Assembly (NCBI GenBank): GCA_949130495.1
Contig: OX422211.1
Span: 444,052,219 to 444,116,218 of the forward strand
DNA: 64,000 bases
Origin: Sambucus nigra
Lineage: Eukaryota; Streptophyta; Magnoliopsida; Dipsacales; Adoxaceae
Direction of reading: 5' to 3'
Shown here: positions 45,876 to 57,202 of the stretch, piece by piece
Layout of the letters: every line of letters starts with the position of its first letter
Position numbering within the stretch: the first letter of the stretch is position 1
Translations under genes and position numbers: made by a program
Notes under the pieces: model-generated
Told to the model about the DNA's origin: nothing
Seen by the model: the letters and a program-made list of their open reading frames with translations, nothing else
Databases searched by the model: none

Positions 45876-48862
45876 AAAATGGAATTTCGTCCCGAAATTT
45901 GGAAAATAAGGCCTAGCTGGTATACACATTTCGGCTACCTTAACAGTACGCAATCTAACCACATAGTAAGGCGTTTAATCACTATAGCACAAGCCTCGCA
46001 GCAAGCTTGATTAACATTCTCATTGGAGACACTTCACATGGTGCTCCCAACTGACAACATTCGCATAGGTTTCACCTATTTCCATTATCTCACTATCATT
46101 GGGAATCCGCACCTCACTACATGACAGCTACTCGGATTTATCTATATATAAAACCCCCATTCTGAGAAAAACCATACAAACATTTGACCACTCTTGTTTG
46201 CCTAAAACAGTCGTGGAATTCCACCATAGATATCGGATTATTCTCGACCGGTCCAAAATTCTGAGTATCCACTCACCTCCAAATATACGAAAGGGGAATA
46301 TTCGAGGTTCTTCCATACCAAACATCTTAATAAGCACCTCGTACGTGATTAACAGGTACGAGTGCCTTTACAGAGCACTCCTGAAAACACCGCACTAAGA
46401 TTCTAAAATTTCCTTCACGTAGTTCCACTAATCTCTAATCACCGTGCGCCTATTCTCTGGCTAAGGGTGATACATCCTACTTGAAACTAAACCTTACCTC
46501 CGCTGGTTCTTGGAATCCCATATTAAAGGTGGGATTCTCAAACCTCATCCCGATTTAGAAATTAATACTGTACCGGGCCATGTACCGACACGATCCTTCC
46601 TTTCAAAGGAAGTTTGGGGCACACTAGTTAATATTGTAAACCACTCCAAAGGAATACCAATCACTTCCTTCTCGGGAGACTTAAATCACATGTTCGAATG
46701 AACCCTTGATTGTGTTTTGAGGATGGTAACCCATTTAAGAACCTTACCATCTTTACCGACCTCTTCCAATTTCAGGAATTGTCGATAACCACAAAATTCT
46801 CTAGTTGATTCTCCTCTTTTGACCGAACCTTACATATGGGCGGTGCATGTAGAGGCTATTCATTATGTCCCGCTAAACATTGATCTTTCCCTGAAATGTC
46901 ACACGTTAAGTGACGTGTAATACTCCCCTTCCTTCCTTGGTGAATGCCAAAAGTTTCGACCCATGCTCTTTCCTCCACGAAGCGCACTTCTGAATCTTTT
47001 ACACCATACTAACATCATCACTCTTTGCATGCGCAAGTTCGCTCTCACACTTGACTAATAACAACTCCGCTCCGAGTGTTCTTCATAATAATTAAATTTT
47101 ACTCTATTCAAGGGACACCCCTTCTTAAATGTCTTCCCACAGCCTTCCAATCAAATTAGGATGTGCTATTCTAATTGCACACTTATGTATGAATTATTGC
47201 CCCTCATGTGACGTTTAATCCATTCTATCACTTCCACTTCGTTATGCTAGTCCCACAAACATATATTCCACACCTCCATTCCCACGTCCCCTCAATTCGA
47301 ACGATTCGATTGTCAGATAACCAAGATGCCCACATTTTTGCAACACCCCTACTGCTCTGGGAGAGCAAACGGTGTGCTACTCATCTGTAGAACTAACTAA
47401 ATCCAACAAGATATAAGGAATAGGGCATTAAAATTTCATGAAAACAAAAGGGGAACAACAAATTTCTAACTTCTTCAGATAAGTGCAATATTTTTCCAAA
47501 ATAGGCACAACAACCAAAATAGATCACTAACTCTCTATTCATCAAAATAATTGCAAGTCATCTCTTTCATTATTCACCTTGTGTTCTGAACGCGATTACA
47601 TTGTTTGGGTACTCTCAATCACCCTAGAAATATAAATTTTTAAATCCTCCTTATCATTATTCCACCCTTCAACTCGTGGTGAAAACTTTCAATGCTTTTT
47701 TACCACAAAATCCGGCTCTAGTGGTTTTAAAACAAAATTAAACTATCAATTTACTTACATAATTACTTGATCCTATTTCGATTGGGGTACCGAACTCATG
47801 GAATAATGACCAAACTTCTCCCTATTTCCAACCTTACGCTAAGTTTCATGTGTGGGATGTCTCGCCAAGCGAAATTCAAACAAGGAACCCCCCCCCCGAT
47901 ACACTACTACCTAGAATTATCGATTATTGAAATCCGTTAGGTCCTCCGTCCACAGCAGGTACCCCTTTATTCTGTCTCTTGACGAAAAAGTCACCTTTCC
48001 TCCCGTAATTACACTTAACAAAGAACATTTCACCAATTGCACTATCGTTTAGTATTGTTTGATGGTAATTGCATTCCATAAACCTCGAATACATACAATC
48101 GGAATTTTTAAAATCCCTTTCCCTAATAATAAGGGTATAACTTTTAACTCCCACATCTCTAGAGGATAGACAGAACAATGCACTTTTCCTATCACTAAGT
48201 TTGGAGTGATGAACATAATACTGGATTAAATATTTTCACTCAACGGTAAACCCGATATATACTGAATCATACTGGCAAAGTCTATACATACATGGGCATC
48301 GAATATCTCGAGCCCACTATCTCCTCCGAAGTCTCTAGGGTAGATAATATAAGTGCGAGGCCGACCTTCTTGCAGGTGAAGCCTCGCCAGAACAAAAACA
48401 TGCTGCACTAATGCAACCACTCCGATAGCCTTGCAATAATTGTCCACTATCGTACTAACCATTTCTATATCGTTTTAACAAAGATAATATCATACTTGCA
48501 TATCGCATCACTACAACGAGTAACCTCAGTAAGGTACATAACACTGTTAATATACTCATTCATCCTTCACGGATGGCACTAAAGAAAAATCCCGCTATGC
48601 TAGGGAAAATATTCACATACTAATAACGTTTATAATTATATGCATTAAACTCGTCTCACATGCTAATCTAGCAATGAACAAAATATAGTGACTCGCTCGT
48701 GTCACATAAACACGCCTCATCCCCTGAGGATACAACTTATACTTCCACCTTGGCAATCGTTTTGGCTTCACAGATGATCCCCGGTCGTGACACACTTGTC
48801 TAAACCAAAACAAAACTACTTTAATCGTTGGATTTTATTAGGTACCATACTCTTATCCTCCT
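45876..48862 (-). other. Interior of the gag-protease element without pol domains
   Basis: About 3 kb where RT, RNase H and integrase would be expected. I see none of their motifs on the minus strand. Only a short RILDRS-like word near 46250, reminiscent of the region after integrase, is visible. Small ORFs on both strands have no family resemblance. A C-run lies at 47888-47895. Confidence 0.65.
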
Positions 48863-49235
48863 CTACTCGCTTTCACAAAATATCTCGATACTTAATTTTC
48901 TTAACACCTGAATTACATTCAGAAACTCACGAACGACTGGAATTGAATCCAGGAGGATCACAATCTCCTCAGAGGTATCGTCTTTTATATAAAAATATAG
49001 GAGAAAGATCCCCCTTCTGGGCGAGGCATCGCCACTCAAACATTCCTTGCCCCAGAATGGCAAGGACAATACTCTCACCAAAGCAATCTATCATGGCTCT
49101 ATAAGCTGCGAGCCAATCCATACTGATAATAACGTCGTGCTCATGAATATCTAAGGTTAACATGTCTTCTGGTAATACTAAGCTACCAATCTCTACCCCC
49201 ACACTCCGGCATATAAGGAAAAATAAGCGAACCAT
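48863..49235 (-). pseudogene. Protease C-terminal part and pol linker
   Basis: In a frame shifted from gag, VLPEDMLTLDIHEHDVIISMDWLAAY... continues the gypsy protease (usual DVILGMDWL). In a further frame (48863-49081) IPVVREFLNV matches the linker before RT (IPVVREFPDVF type). At least two frameshifts. Similarity stops where RT should begin. Confidence 0.82.
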
Positions 49236-50253
49236 TTCCCAGTGGTGAGTCTACACACGTCACATTGCTCCCTACTGTGACTAATAGCCCTAAGGCCATC
49301 GCAAAATGAGTAGCTATAAAATAGTGCGTTGCCCCAGTATCAAACAAAACTCGACCCATAGTATCATGGATAGAAAACATACCCTTAATCGCAGGTGGTG
49401 CCTGCGGAGCTGCTGCCTTGGGGACGTTATAGATACGTCCGTACTGTAGCTGTCTCTGCTGAACTGAGGCTGTTGGAAAGGGTGGTGGAGCTGTATTCTG
49501 TGGTTTATTACTAGCACCTTCCTGCCGTGGGGCCCTATTCTTCTCTGGGCAATCCTGATGCCTATGGCCATTTCTGACACATTGGAAGCACCTCTCTCGA
49601 AACTGCTTCACTTCACTACGTTGTTGACTAGTCTCGCTTTTTCCCTGGTCTTGCTGGCCTTGATGGGAAATTTGCAAAAAAACTACGTCAGGGTGAGGAC
49701 AATCCCTCCACTTGTGACCCGGCTGTACACATTTATAACAGAGTCCTAAAAGTTCTCTCTGGTTGGGTTGAAGTTCCTTTCCAGACTGATCCGGACAAGT
49801 TCGAGGTTCATGACCGTCCATTCCGCATTTAAAACACCTCTTCGTGACTTCACTCGGCCCCCGGCTTTGTTGACCCGGACGCTTTTGGGTTTTCCTACAC
49901 AATTTGTTACCTTTGTGGATTTTACGGTCTTGAAGAGATTGTTGTTGCGATTTTTGCATCTTCACACACTTGTTATTTCCAGTCATGACAGACTGACTAT
50001 ACTCTCTAGATCTTTTGCCCCCCATAAGCTGTGTGCTGCGTTCTTGATACTGTAAGACTGCAATGGTAACTGCCTGTGCCACAATACCTGCTAACTCGAC
50101 GGTTGATATTCTCTCTGGAGATACCTGAGGTGTAAGTCGATCTTGCTCGTTGACTCCCCTAACTGCCTTAGTTAGTTCTTCTTGATGATCCATCTGAAAA
50201 TTTAAATAAATTTGGATGAGTTCATCATTCGCATAAACAAATCGCAGAATCAA
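49183..50253 (-). pseudogene. gag with three zinc knuckles fused to protease start
   Basis: The frame encodes 356 codons without an internal stop. Three CX2CX4HX4C knuckles follow one another: CFKCGMDGHEPRTC, CYKCVQPGHKWRDC and CFQCVRNGHRHQDC. They are followed by a Gln/Pro-rich linker and the protease active site VLFDTGATHYFIATHF. The capsid domain that normally precedes the knuckles is absent; only about 140 residues rich in Gln, Lys and Arg lie before the first knuckle. The initiator may be the Met in NFQMDHQEEL rather than the first ATG. The frame is lost just after the protease active site. Confidence 0.85.
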
Positions 50254-50362
50254 GAATTCCTAATGTATAGAGATGAACACAACATTCCTCGTATTAGGGC
50301 TCTATATAAAAAATGCTAAGCTGAAAGCGAAATAAGCCGTACAGATCCTAAGGACACTAGAA

Positions 50363-50380
50363 CCTGATGCTCTGATACCA
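50363..50380 (-). promoter_or_regulatory. Primer binding site (tRNA-iMet type)
   Basis: The minus strand reads TGGTATCAGAGCATCAGG two bases after the 5' LTR end. It matches the initiator-Met site over its first 12 bases. Confidence 0.92.
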
Positions 50381-50382
50381 CA

Positions 50383-53361
50383 TGTGCCACCCCGCCTAAT
50401 TAAATACCGGGCGATCACTCCTTTATTAAATTAAAATCAAGGTGAACAATTGGTTCATTCTTAGCATCACTGTCGAAAAATAACTTTTCCAATTTAAAAA
50501 CCCTAATTAATTAAGCTAAGTGTCAAAACCATTTTTAGACATTTCTTTCCAAATTGTATTTTTATGTAAACCAACATTTAAATCTTTACATAATTCATTA
50601 TTAAAGAATCACACCACAAATTATCCTGGAACATATAATTTAAATAATTTAAACATTCAACAACTAAATCCCATCATTTAAAACTTAAAGTAAAACATCT
50701 AGACAATAATAAATCCCAAAGTGACAATACTCGAAATAAATGAATCATACTGTCTAATAAAACAACTAGATAATGTAAATGGTCGACACATGCCCAACTG
50801 AATAAATATGATAAGAGTGAAATCAAATAAATGAAGTCGTCTAAGCAAGAGGCCTGCAACTCCCACCTAAGATGCAGCGCGTTCCTTCCAAAGGATCCTA
50901 AGCAAGACGCCCCTGTGGCTGAACACCTGTAATACATACATATATATAGAAGAGAGAAAAGAAAATGGAAACGGGTTAGAGCTCGGTTGTGAAAATGATT
51001 TAAAATTTGTTTAGCAAGTATTTAAAATGTTTACAGGCCAATGCAACAACATATTAGTGCGGCACTCCCTTGAGAAATTCTCACATCTCTTCTAATGTGC
51101 ACGCCTATCGCACTAACCTTCCCAACGTTTTAACTTATCCTAGGTTACTCGTAAGATTTAAAACTGAACAATTTAATTGTTTAAGAGGATACTTTCATTT
51201 GATCACAAAGTTCTCATTTAAACCTTATTTACTAATAAAGTTTCACATTATACTTTTCAAATCAAGTATTTTCAAATTGAAGTCATCATTCCTTTCTTAC
51301 TTACCATAAACACAATAGGAAGTTCCAAATTTCCGAAATTCATATATATTAAGTACTCGTATAATATATATTTTCTAACAGCATCCCACAGAAAAATTAT
51401 GGTACAGGCATACTCTACTATCCAATCCCCGTATCAATCGTACTAAGGGAAATACAAGTTCGGAATCACGCTCGAACTGTATTAATGCATACACAAACAA
51501 TATTGAGGCGAAGCATAGTTTCCAAGTTCAAGAGGTCAGCACATACCCTCACGTCTCTTAGGACCGTGACTATCGATTCGATAGCCTGTACCTAGGATTC
51601 CTATCTTCTAGGATACGAGTCAATATCCCCCATGAAGGCCCATTTGAGATAAGACTGTCCCAGCGCGGTAACCTCAGGGGTAACAAGTAGCGCGGACATG
51701 ATTTTCACACGTATATAATATATGCATACAGACAGTCATATAAATATACTACTTTTATCATATTAATTTAGGTTCATCTCATAACCCATAAATACGACAT
51801 TTATCCTTATTTTCCCATTATTAGTTATCATGTATAACGGTTCGTCTCTAACTTTAATTTGAGGAATTATTCCAACTTACTACGTAAAACTCATGGACTC
51901 TATCCTCCCAGGTGTAAAATTCAGTAAGTATTCATCTATTTTCCACTGTAACTATCTTACGCGTCTCTCCCTTTAATACATAATCCTATCGTCCCTTATA
52001 TATAAACACCCTAAAAATGCAAATCTCGTCTTACATTAAAGGTCTCATAATTATTAATAAGTCCTACTGGTCCTCTTTATCTCCCAAAATATTTTAATAA
52101 GGATGTCCAAATATTCTTACTCATTTAATTTGAATTTAACTATTTACAAAGGAGAAATATGAGTCTGTCAGAAGGGGTCGATCGATCGATGGCAGGGGCT
52201 CGATCGATCGAACCTTCGATCGATCGAGGCTCTTGGCTCGATCGATCGATCAAGCAGGTATGTCGAATTCTGTAGGAAACCAGTTACGGGTTCTACCATC
52301 CAACCTCATCCAAATCCATATTTTTCACACCCAAACGCCCAAAAATTTGTACTACTAACAGTATAAACCCATATTATACAACTTCTACGTCAAGCATGCA
52401 AATATTCATCAATAACTATGGATTAATGGGCCAAAAAATCATATTAATCTCAAGAACCCTAGAATTTCTTTAACCTTGTTTTAATCAATATTTTTCCAGA
52501 GTTTCTTCTTATAAAACATCATAAATTCATGGTTCAATCTCTACATATGAAGGGGATTTCCAGATTTCCATTTATAACATTACTATATGAAATTTCCTAT
52601 CTCCAACTTGGGTTTTCTTCCACGAAACTCATCCTAATCAACCCTAGAGTAACATGAGTGATGCATTAACGAAAATAAGAAAGATAAATACTTGCCTGGA
52701 AATTTTAGAATTCTGATTTGTGGACGATTTTGGTGTGGGTGCGTTCCCCGTCGCGCGATCTACGCGTTGGTGGTGGTGGCGGTGCAATCAGATGTATTTT
52801 CGGCCTAGAACACCTTGGCAAGCTCTCTCCTATGGCCGTCACTTGTCTTTGGTTGTGTTAACCCTAGAAGACAACCTTAGACATCTGATATAACCCTTGA
52901 AAATTCGTGGGTTTAATTACCCAAAAATGCAAAATGTCCAAAATGTCCTCCCGGGTTGCTAAATAGGCCTAAAAACGCCCCGAGACCCAAACTAAACCCC
53001 CGAGTACACTTTTCTGACTATCTCGACCCTTCCGGACATGTTGGCGCACTCAAAACGACCATACGGATAACTTAAAAATATTTTAGTTTTATTAATCAAT
53101 ATTTATTCCCGACACGACACAGGCGCGTCTCGACTTAATTTCCAGAATTATCATTTATTCGCACGTGACAATTTTTCTAAAATCAATCTCATATATTACT
53201 ATACTCATCCAGTAACATTCAACAAATTTCCAATAATTACTAACTCTCGTCACGCTAGTAAATATTTAAAACAACTTTTCGGATTAAAATTAAATTAATT
53301 TATCTCAATTTAATTAAATAAATCCCTAAATTTAAAAGCCATAAAAATACGGGGTATTACA
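50383..53361 (-). repeat. 5' LTR of the gag-protease element, 2979 bp
   Basis: It is the partner of 42912-45862. The GATCGATC array at 52188-52258 has about two more repeat blocks than in the other LTR, the main length difference. TATATATAAG box (minus) at about 51996-52008. Confidence 0.95.
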
Positions 53362-53366
53362 AGTTG

Positions 53367-53904
53367 TATATATAAAAATGACTGATTAAACCCCTAATAC
53401 TTATATACCACACATTGTATAGTATAAGATCAATCCCAGTGTGATAGAAAACAAACCAAGTACCATGCAAGTACATCTTTCTTACATTTTCAGTATTATA
53501 CTTTGCGTATTTAAAATAATGTTATTGACATTACTATGTGATAGCCCAATTTACTCTTAGTGTGTTCGTGTTACTATATTTACATACTATATGTCTTGTT
53601 AACCATCATCAATATTTGAATTTATCACCAGTATTTAAACTTAAGGATCAATTTAAACCCTTCTCATATAATAACAGATATCATGTACCTTATTGATTCT
53701 GTTCACCCTAGCACTTTGTGCCATATTTACTATAAACATCAGTATTAACTAGGAAGTAGACTAACGTGTTATCCCATGAAACTTTCTACTTGGACTACTG
53801 GTCTCAGATGAATGAGAGCCATGATTATTTCTACATACGTATGAGTACCACTTTAATTATGTGCAGAGCAGATTACTATTCCCCAAAATTTTTTGGTTAA
53901 CTGA
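53367..53904. other. Unassigned AT-rich sequence
   Basis: No gene or known repeat. It continues the sequence left of 42912 across the insertion. Confidence 0.45.
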
Positions 53905-54460
53905 TGTTGATACCAAATTTAGTCTACTGACGTGGACCATTCACTTGAAGACACATGTCAACCTACGTGACAATTACAAACACTTTCAATGAACAACATA
54001 CTGTCACCGAGCTACTCAAGCGCCCCGAGCAACTCAATCATATCGAGCAGCTTAGGCGCCCCGAGGAGCTTAAGGCTCCGAGCAACTTAAGCGTTCCGAG
54101 TAACTTAGGAGGTCCGAGCAACTCAACGTACAGAGCATCCAAATTAGGAGAATCAAAAAGACGACTGTGCATTAAATTCTCATTATTACTGTACAGATGT
54201 ATATGTCTACTAGATAACAGCACATTGTCCTTTCACATGTACAACCTCAAGGCTATAAATACATTGTAACCTCCTCATTAGAATTGGACGGGGGATGTCT
54301 TTGTAAACCACAAATCGAGAATTCCAGTCAAACAGTAACCAATACAAAAATAGTGGACGTAGGCCATTCTTATAAGGCTGAACCACTTTAAAAATCTTCT
54401 GTCTTATTTATTTTATCTATGATTGATTAATTAGAGATAATCTAATTTTTTACATCAACA
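53905..54460 (+). repeat. Solo LTR of the Tat family, 556 bp
   Basis: It starts TGTTGATACCAAATTT and ends TTTTACATCAACA, like the Tat LTRs but in the opposite orientation to the element at 28585-40839. TATA box CTATAAATAC at about 54254-54263. Perfect 5-bp duplications ACTGA on both sides (53900-53904 and 54461-54465) show a clean insertion followed by LTR-LTR recombination. The central part with gag(c/g)a(a/g)ct repeats differs strongly from the other copies. Confidence 0.93.
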
Positions 54461-54465
54461 ACTGA

Positions 54466-55500
54466 TTATTATTATTATAATTTAACTAATAGCTTAATTA
54501 CGTCTATACCTTTTATTGAAAGAGTAAGAATGGGATTATTTGTTCAAAACTCTTTGACTTTCTTTACATGATCCTAAGTGGTAATGCACTGTATATTTTA
54601 AACAGACTGATCACTATAGAATTGCGAGTTCCAAAATTTTGATGTTTTATAATCTGATAAATATGAAATTATCAGCTTATCATTATCAATGTTTTTAATA
54701 CTGATTCTATAAACACTCCAACTCTTATTTATATCTATATCATTGTTATCGAACTTGTAGAACCTGCTTAGCATATTTGTGCTAATTCCTTCCTTCTCCA
54801 GATGCGTTAGGAGAAGGAAGATAGTATCCCCTACTAGAGATAGAAACTAGTCAGAGATCTTGTGGGCAGAGATTAAACCAAATGAGAGAAAGGAGTGGCC
54901 CTTTTCAATTTTCCATATTATCGTGTGTACTAAAAATGTGTAACTCACCCCTGCGATAGTTTAACCGTATCTAAACATATTAATAATGAATAAAGTTATG
55001 TTATTCCCCCTTAGCTTTAATTCATTAATTTATGTATACTTCTTGTTCATTCATACCAAAAAGCAGGATATGATAGTATTGGTGCTAGTGGGGCACCATA
55101 GTGTGAGTACCTAGAAAGGGGACCCTTGTAAAATATTAAGATCAAATAAATTATTGAAGCACCTTATACCTTTGACTTACTTAAGTCTATATTGTATAAG
55201 TGTTCAACTAATTTGGAAATAGTGACAAAATTGGTTGTCTAACCTAGAATCCAAAGAACCTCAGAATTATTCTCTCTAATCCTCTTCAATGATCCAAACA
55301 AGGTATAAATTGAATCACACTACACACATTAGAAGTGCATACATGTGTATATATTGCTCATAATTGATTGTGTGTTAAATTCCTCTTAAAATGTTGTTTT
55401 AATAATTTTTAAAATAATTGATTGTGTGTTAAACATTTTTAAAATAATGATTTCTTATATAAAAGTGTGTTTATAAAATTTGTGGGGTTAAAATCCTATT
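54466..55500. other. Unassigned sequence left of the copia LTR
   Basis: No gene. The left boundary of the copia LTR cannot be fixed because its partner is outside the window, so part of this stretch may be LTR. Two attgattgtgtgttaaa words occur near 55366 and 55420. Confidence 0.4.
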
Positions 55501-57124
55501 ATGAAAATTTTGTTTTTCATTAAATTGTTTGATTGGGTAGAATGTCAATGCGCCAGAGACTTCAGGGTATTGCCTGTAATTATTTTAGGACACGCGTTGC
55601 CAGCCAATGGAATGCCAACACTTGTCATCTTCCTGTTATCTCATTTTGTGTTTTTTTTGTGAGAGAACTGCCTGGTGTGTTGTGGATCGTTAGATCAAAC
55701 CTAACCTATGGCCTGCATGTATTTATAGTCCCTCCATGTGCTATCCTATGGACCAATCGCCTTCATTTTAACCACCGCTGTTTTATTACCCTTGGATCAA
55801 GTCAATGTAAGGAAAACTGAATCTCAATCGTTGATTTCGATCAGCAATCCAGAACCTTCCTTGGCTCCTATATAAACCCTCTTATTATCAACCTTTTGGA
55901 ACTTTTGGCAGTCGTCCAAATTGAGAAAAAAAAGGAGAGAAGTGAGAGAGAAGAGAGAAAAGAAAAGAGAGAACAGAGAGAAAGGGAATTGTGTTAGAGA
56001 AACCCTAAACCTAACCCTAAACATCTTCAAACCATCTTCAAACCTTTGTATATTCAAAACCCCAAACACAACCTTGAGTGTTTGAGAGAGATTGGTGTTA
56101 CTGGTTTGATCGTTTGTAGCTGTAACCTCTTGATCTGTGATCTTGTTACCAACTTAGACATTTTTGGTGAGATCTGTATTTCTTTATCATAGAAATCTTA
56201 GATCTACACTTTGCATGTCACATTTAACTAGATCTTCATATTTGTTTCTCATTTTAAGAAAATCTTTGCTGATTTAGATCTCTAAATGTTTTATGTTTTC
56301 TGTTCTTACGAAACAAAACCTTGACCTAGTTGGATTCTCACTTGGAGATTTTCGATCTCGAAAATATTTTTAAAACTGAGATTGATTAAGATCTTGACCG
56401 ATTTTGAAGCAAGATATCCGTGGAATCTGGGATAGATTAAAAGGTCAAAAAGGTTTTAAGTTCTGTAAGAAAGAAAGAAAAGAAAATCACAGCATATAGT
56501 CTTTATATGTAATTTTCTAGGACTGTCTGTAAAAAACTAAGTGTGTGTGAGTTCATGCATGTGTTTAGAAATCACATAACAAACACTTGACACACTACCA
56601 CACTGAAAGTGTTGGGTATAAGATCAAAGATTATTGAGTCGACGCAAGGAAAGCTAAAGCAAAGGAAGTTATCAAACTGGAAGAACATCATCAACAATCA
56701 GATCTACAAGAAGTTAGAAGGACACCAAGTGGGGTATATTCCTAAACTTAGAATAGGCTGAGTTGTGTGCATGTATGTTGTATTGTTTGTAACTGTTATT
56801 TGTTTTTAGTGGATTTTTACTTTCGTGACTTAGAAGTCACTGTGGATGTTTCCTCTATTGGGAGAGGTTTTACCACGTTAAAAATAGTGTGTTCTGATTA
56901 TTTTCATCTCCTCATCTCATTCTATAGTGTGCTGAATTTTTGAAACTATCTTAGTTTTAAAAACTGATTACAAAGTCTTGGTTATTCTCGTACATAAGTT
57001 TTTGTAAACACATCTTGTTGTTTATCATTTTTATTTTCAAAAGAAAAGGGTTTCTTCAATAAACATCTCGGAGTTGCTTATACAGTTTAATTTTTGATTT
57101 AAACGGCATTAGCAACATTTTTCA
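55501..57124 (+). repeat. 5' LTR of a SIRE-like copia element (left end uncertain)
   Basis: The right end (...catttttca) is fixed by the primer site two bases later. A TATA box TATATAAAC at 55869-55877 is followed by a GA-rich stretch and telomere-like accctaaacctaaccctaaac at about 56003-56023. The start is a guess. Confidence 0.6.
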
Positions 57125-57126
57125 AT

Positions 57127-57140
57127 TGGTATCATAGCCC
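57127..57140 (+). promoter_or_regulatory. Primer binding site (tRNA-iMet type)
   Basis: TGGTATCATAGCCC follows the LTR. It differs from TGGTATCAGAGC by G to T. Confidence 0.8.
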
Positions 57141-57202
57141 TGTAATCTTTTATTTCTAAAAGGATCTTGTGTTTCTGAAATCGTTTTCTGAAAATCCTAA
57201 CT

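Larger units (their letters stand above)
42912..53361 (-). mobile_element. Tekay-like gypsy element with gag and protease only, 10,450 bp
   Basis: LTRs at 42912-45862 and 50383-53361 are flanked by perfect 5-bp duplications AGTTG (42907-42911 and 53362-53366). The minus strand holds a tRNA-iMet primer site, a gag/protease region, about 3 kb with no recognisable RT, RNase H or integrase, and a polypurine tract. Long LTRs, iMet primer and the gag style point to the Tekay/Del group. LTR divergence over the first ~560 bp is about 2% by eye, so it moved recently and presumably with enzymes supplied in trans (inference). Confidence 0.93.

Noticed and set aside
46099..46398. Plus-strand ORF in the gag-protease element
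   Set aside because: Wrong strand for the element, no family resemblance, and the reverse strand is also open over part of it.
56003..56023. Telomere-like accctaaacctaaccctaaac repeats
   Set aside because: Only three degenerate units inside the copia LTR leader; too short for an interstitial telomere, and similar words are common in plant 5' UTRs.
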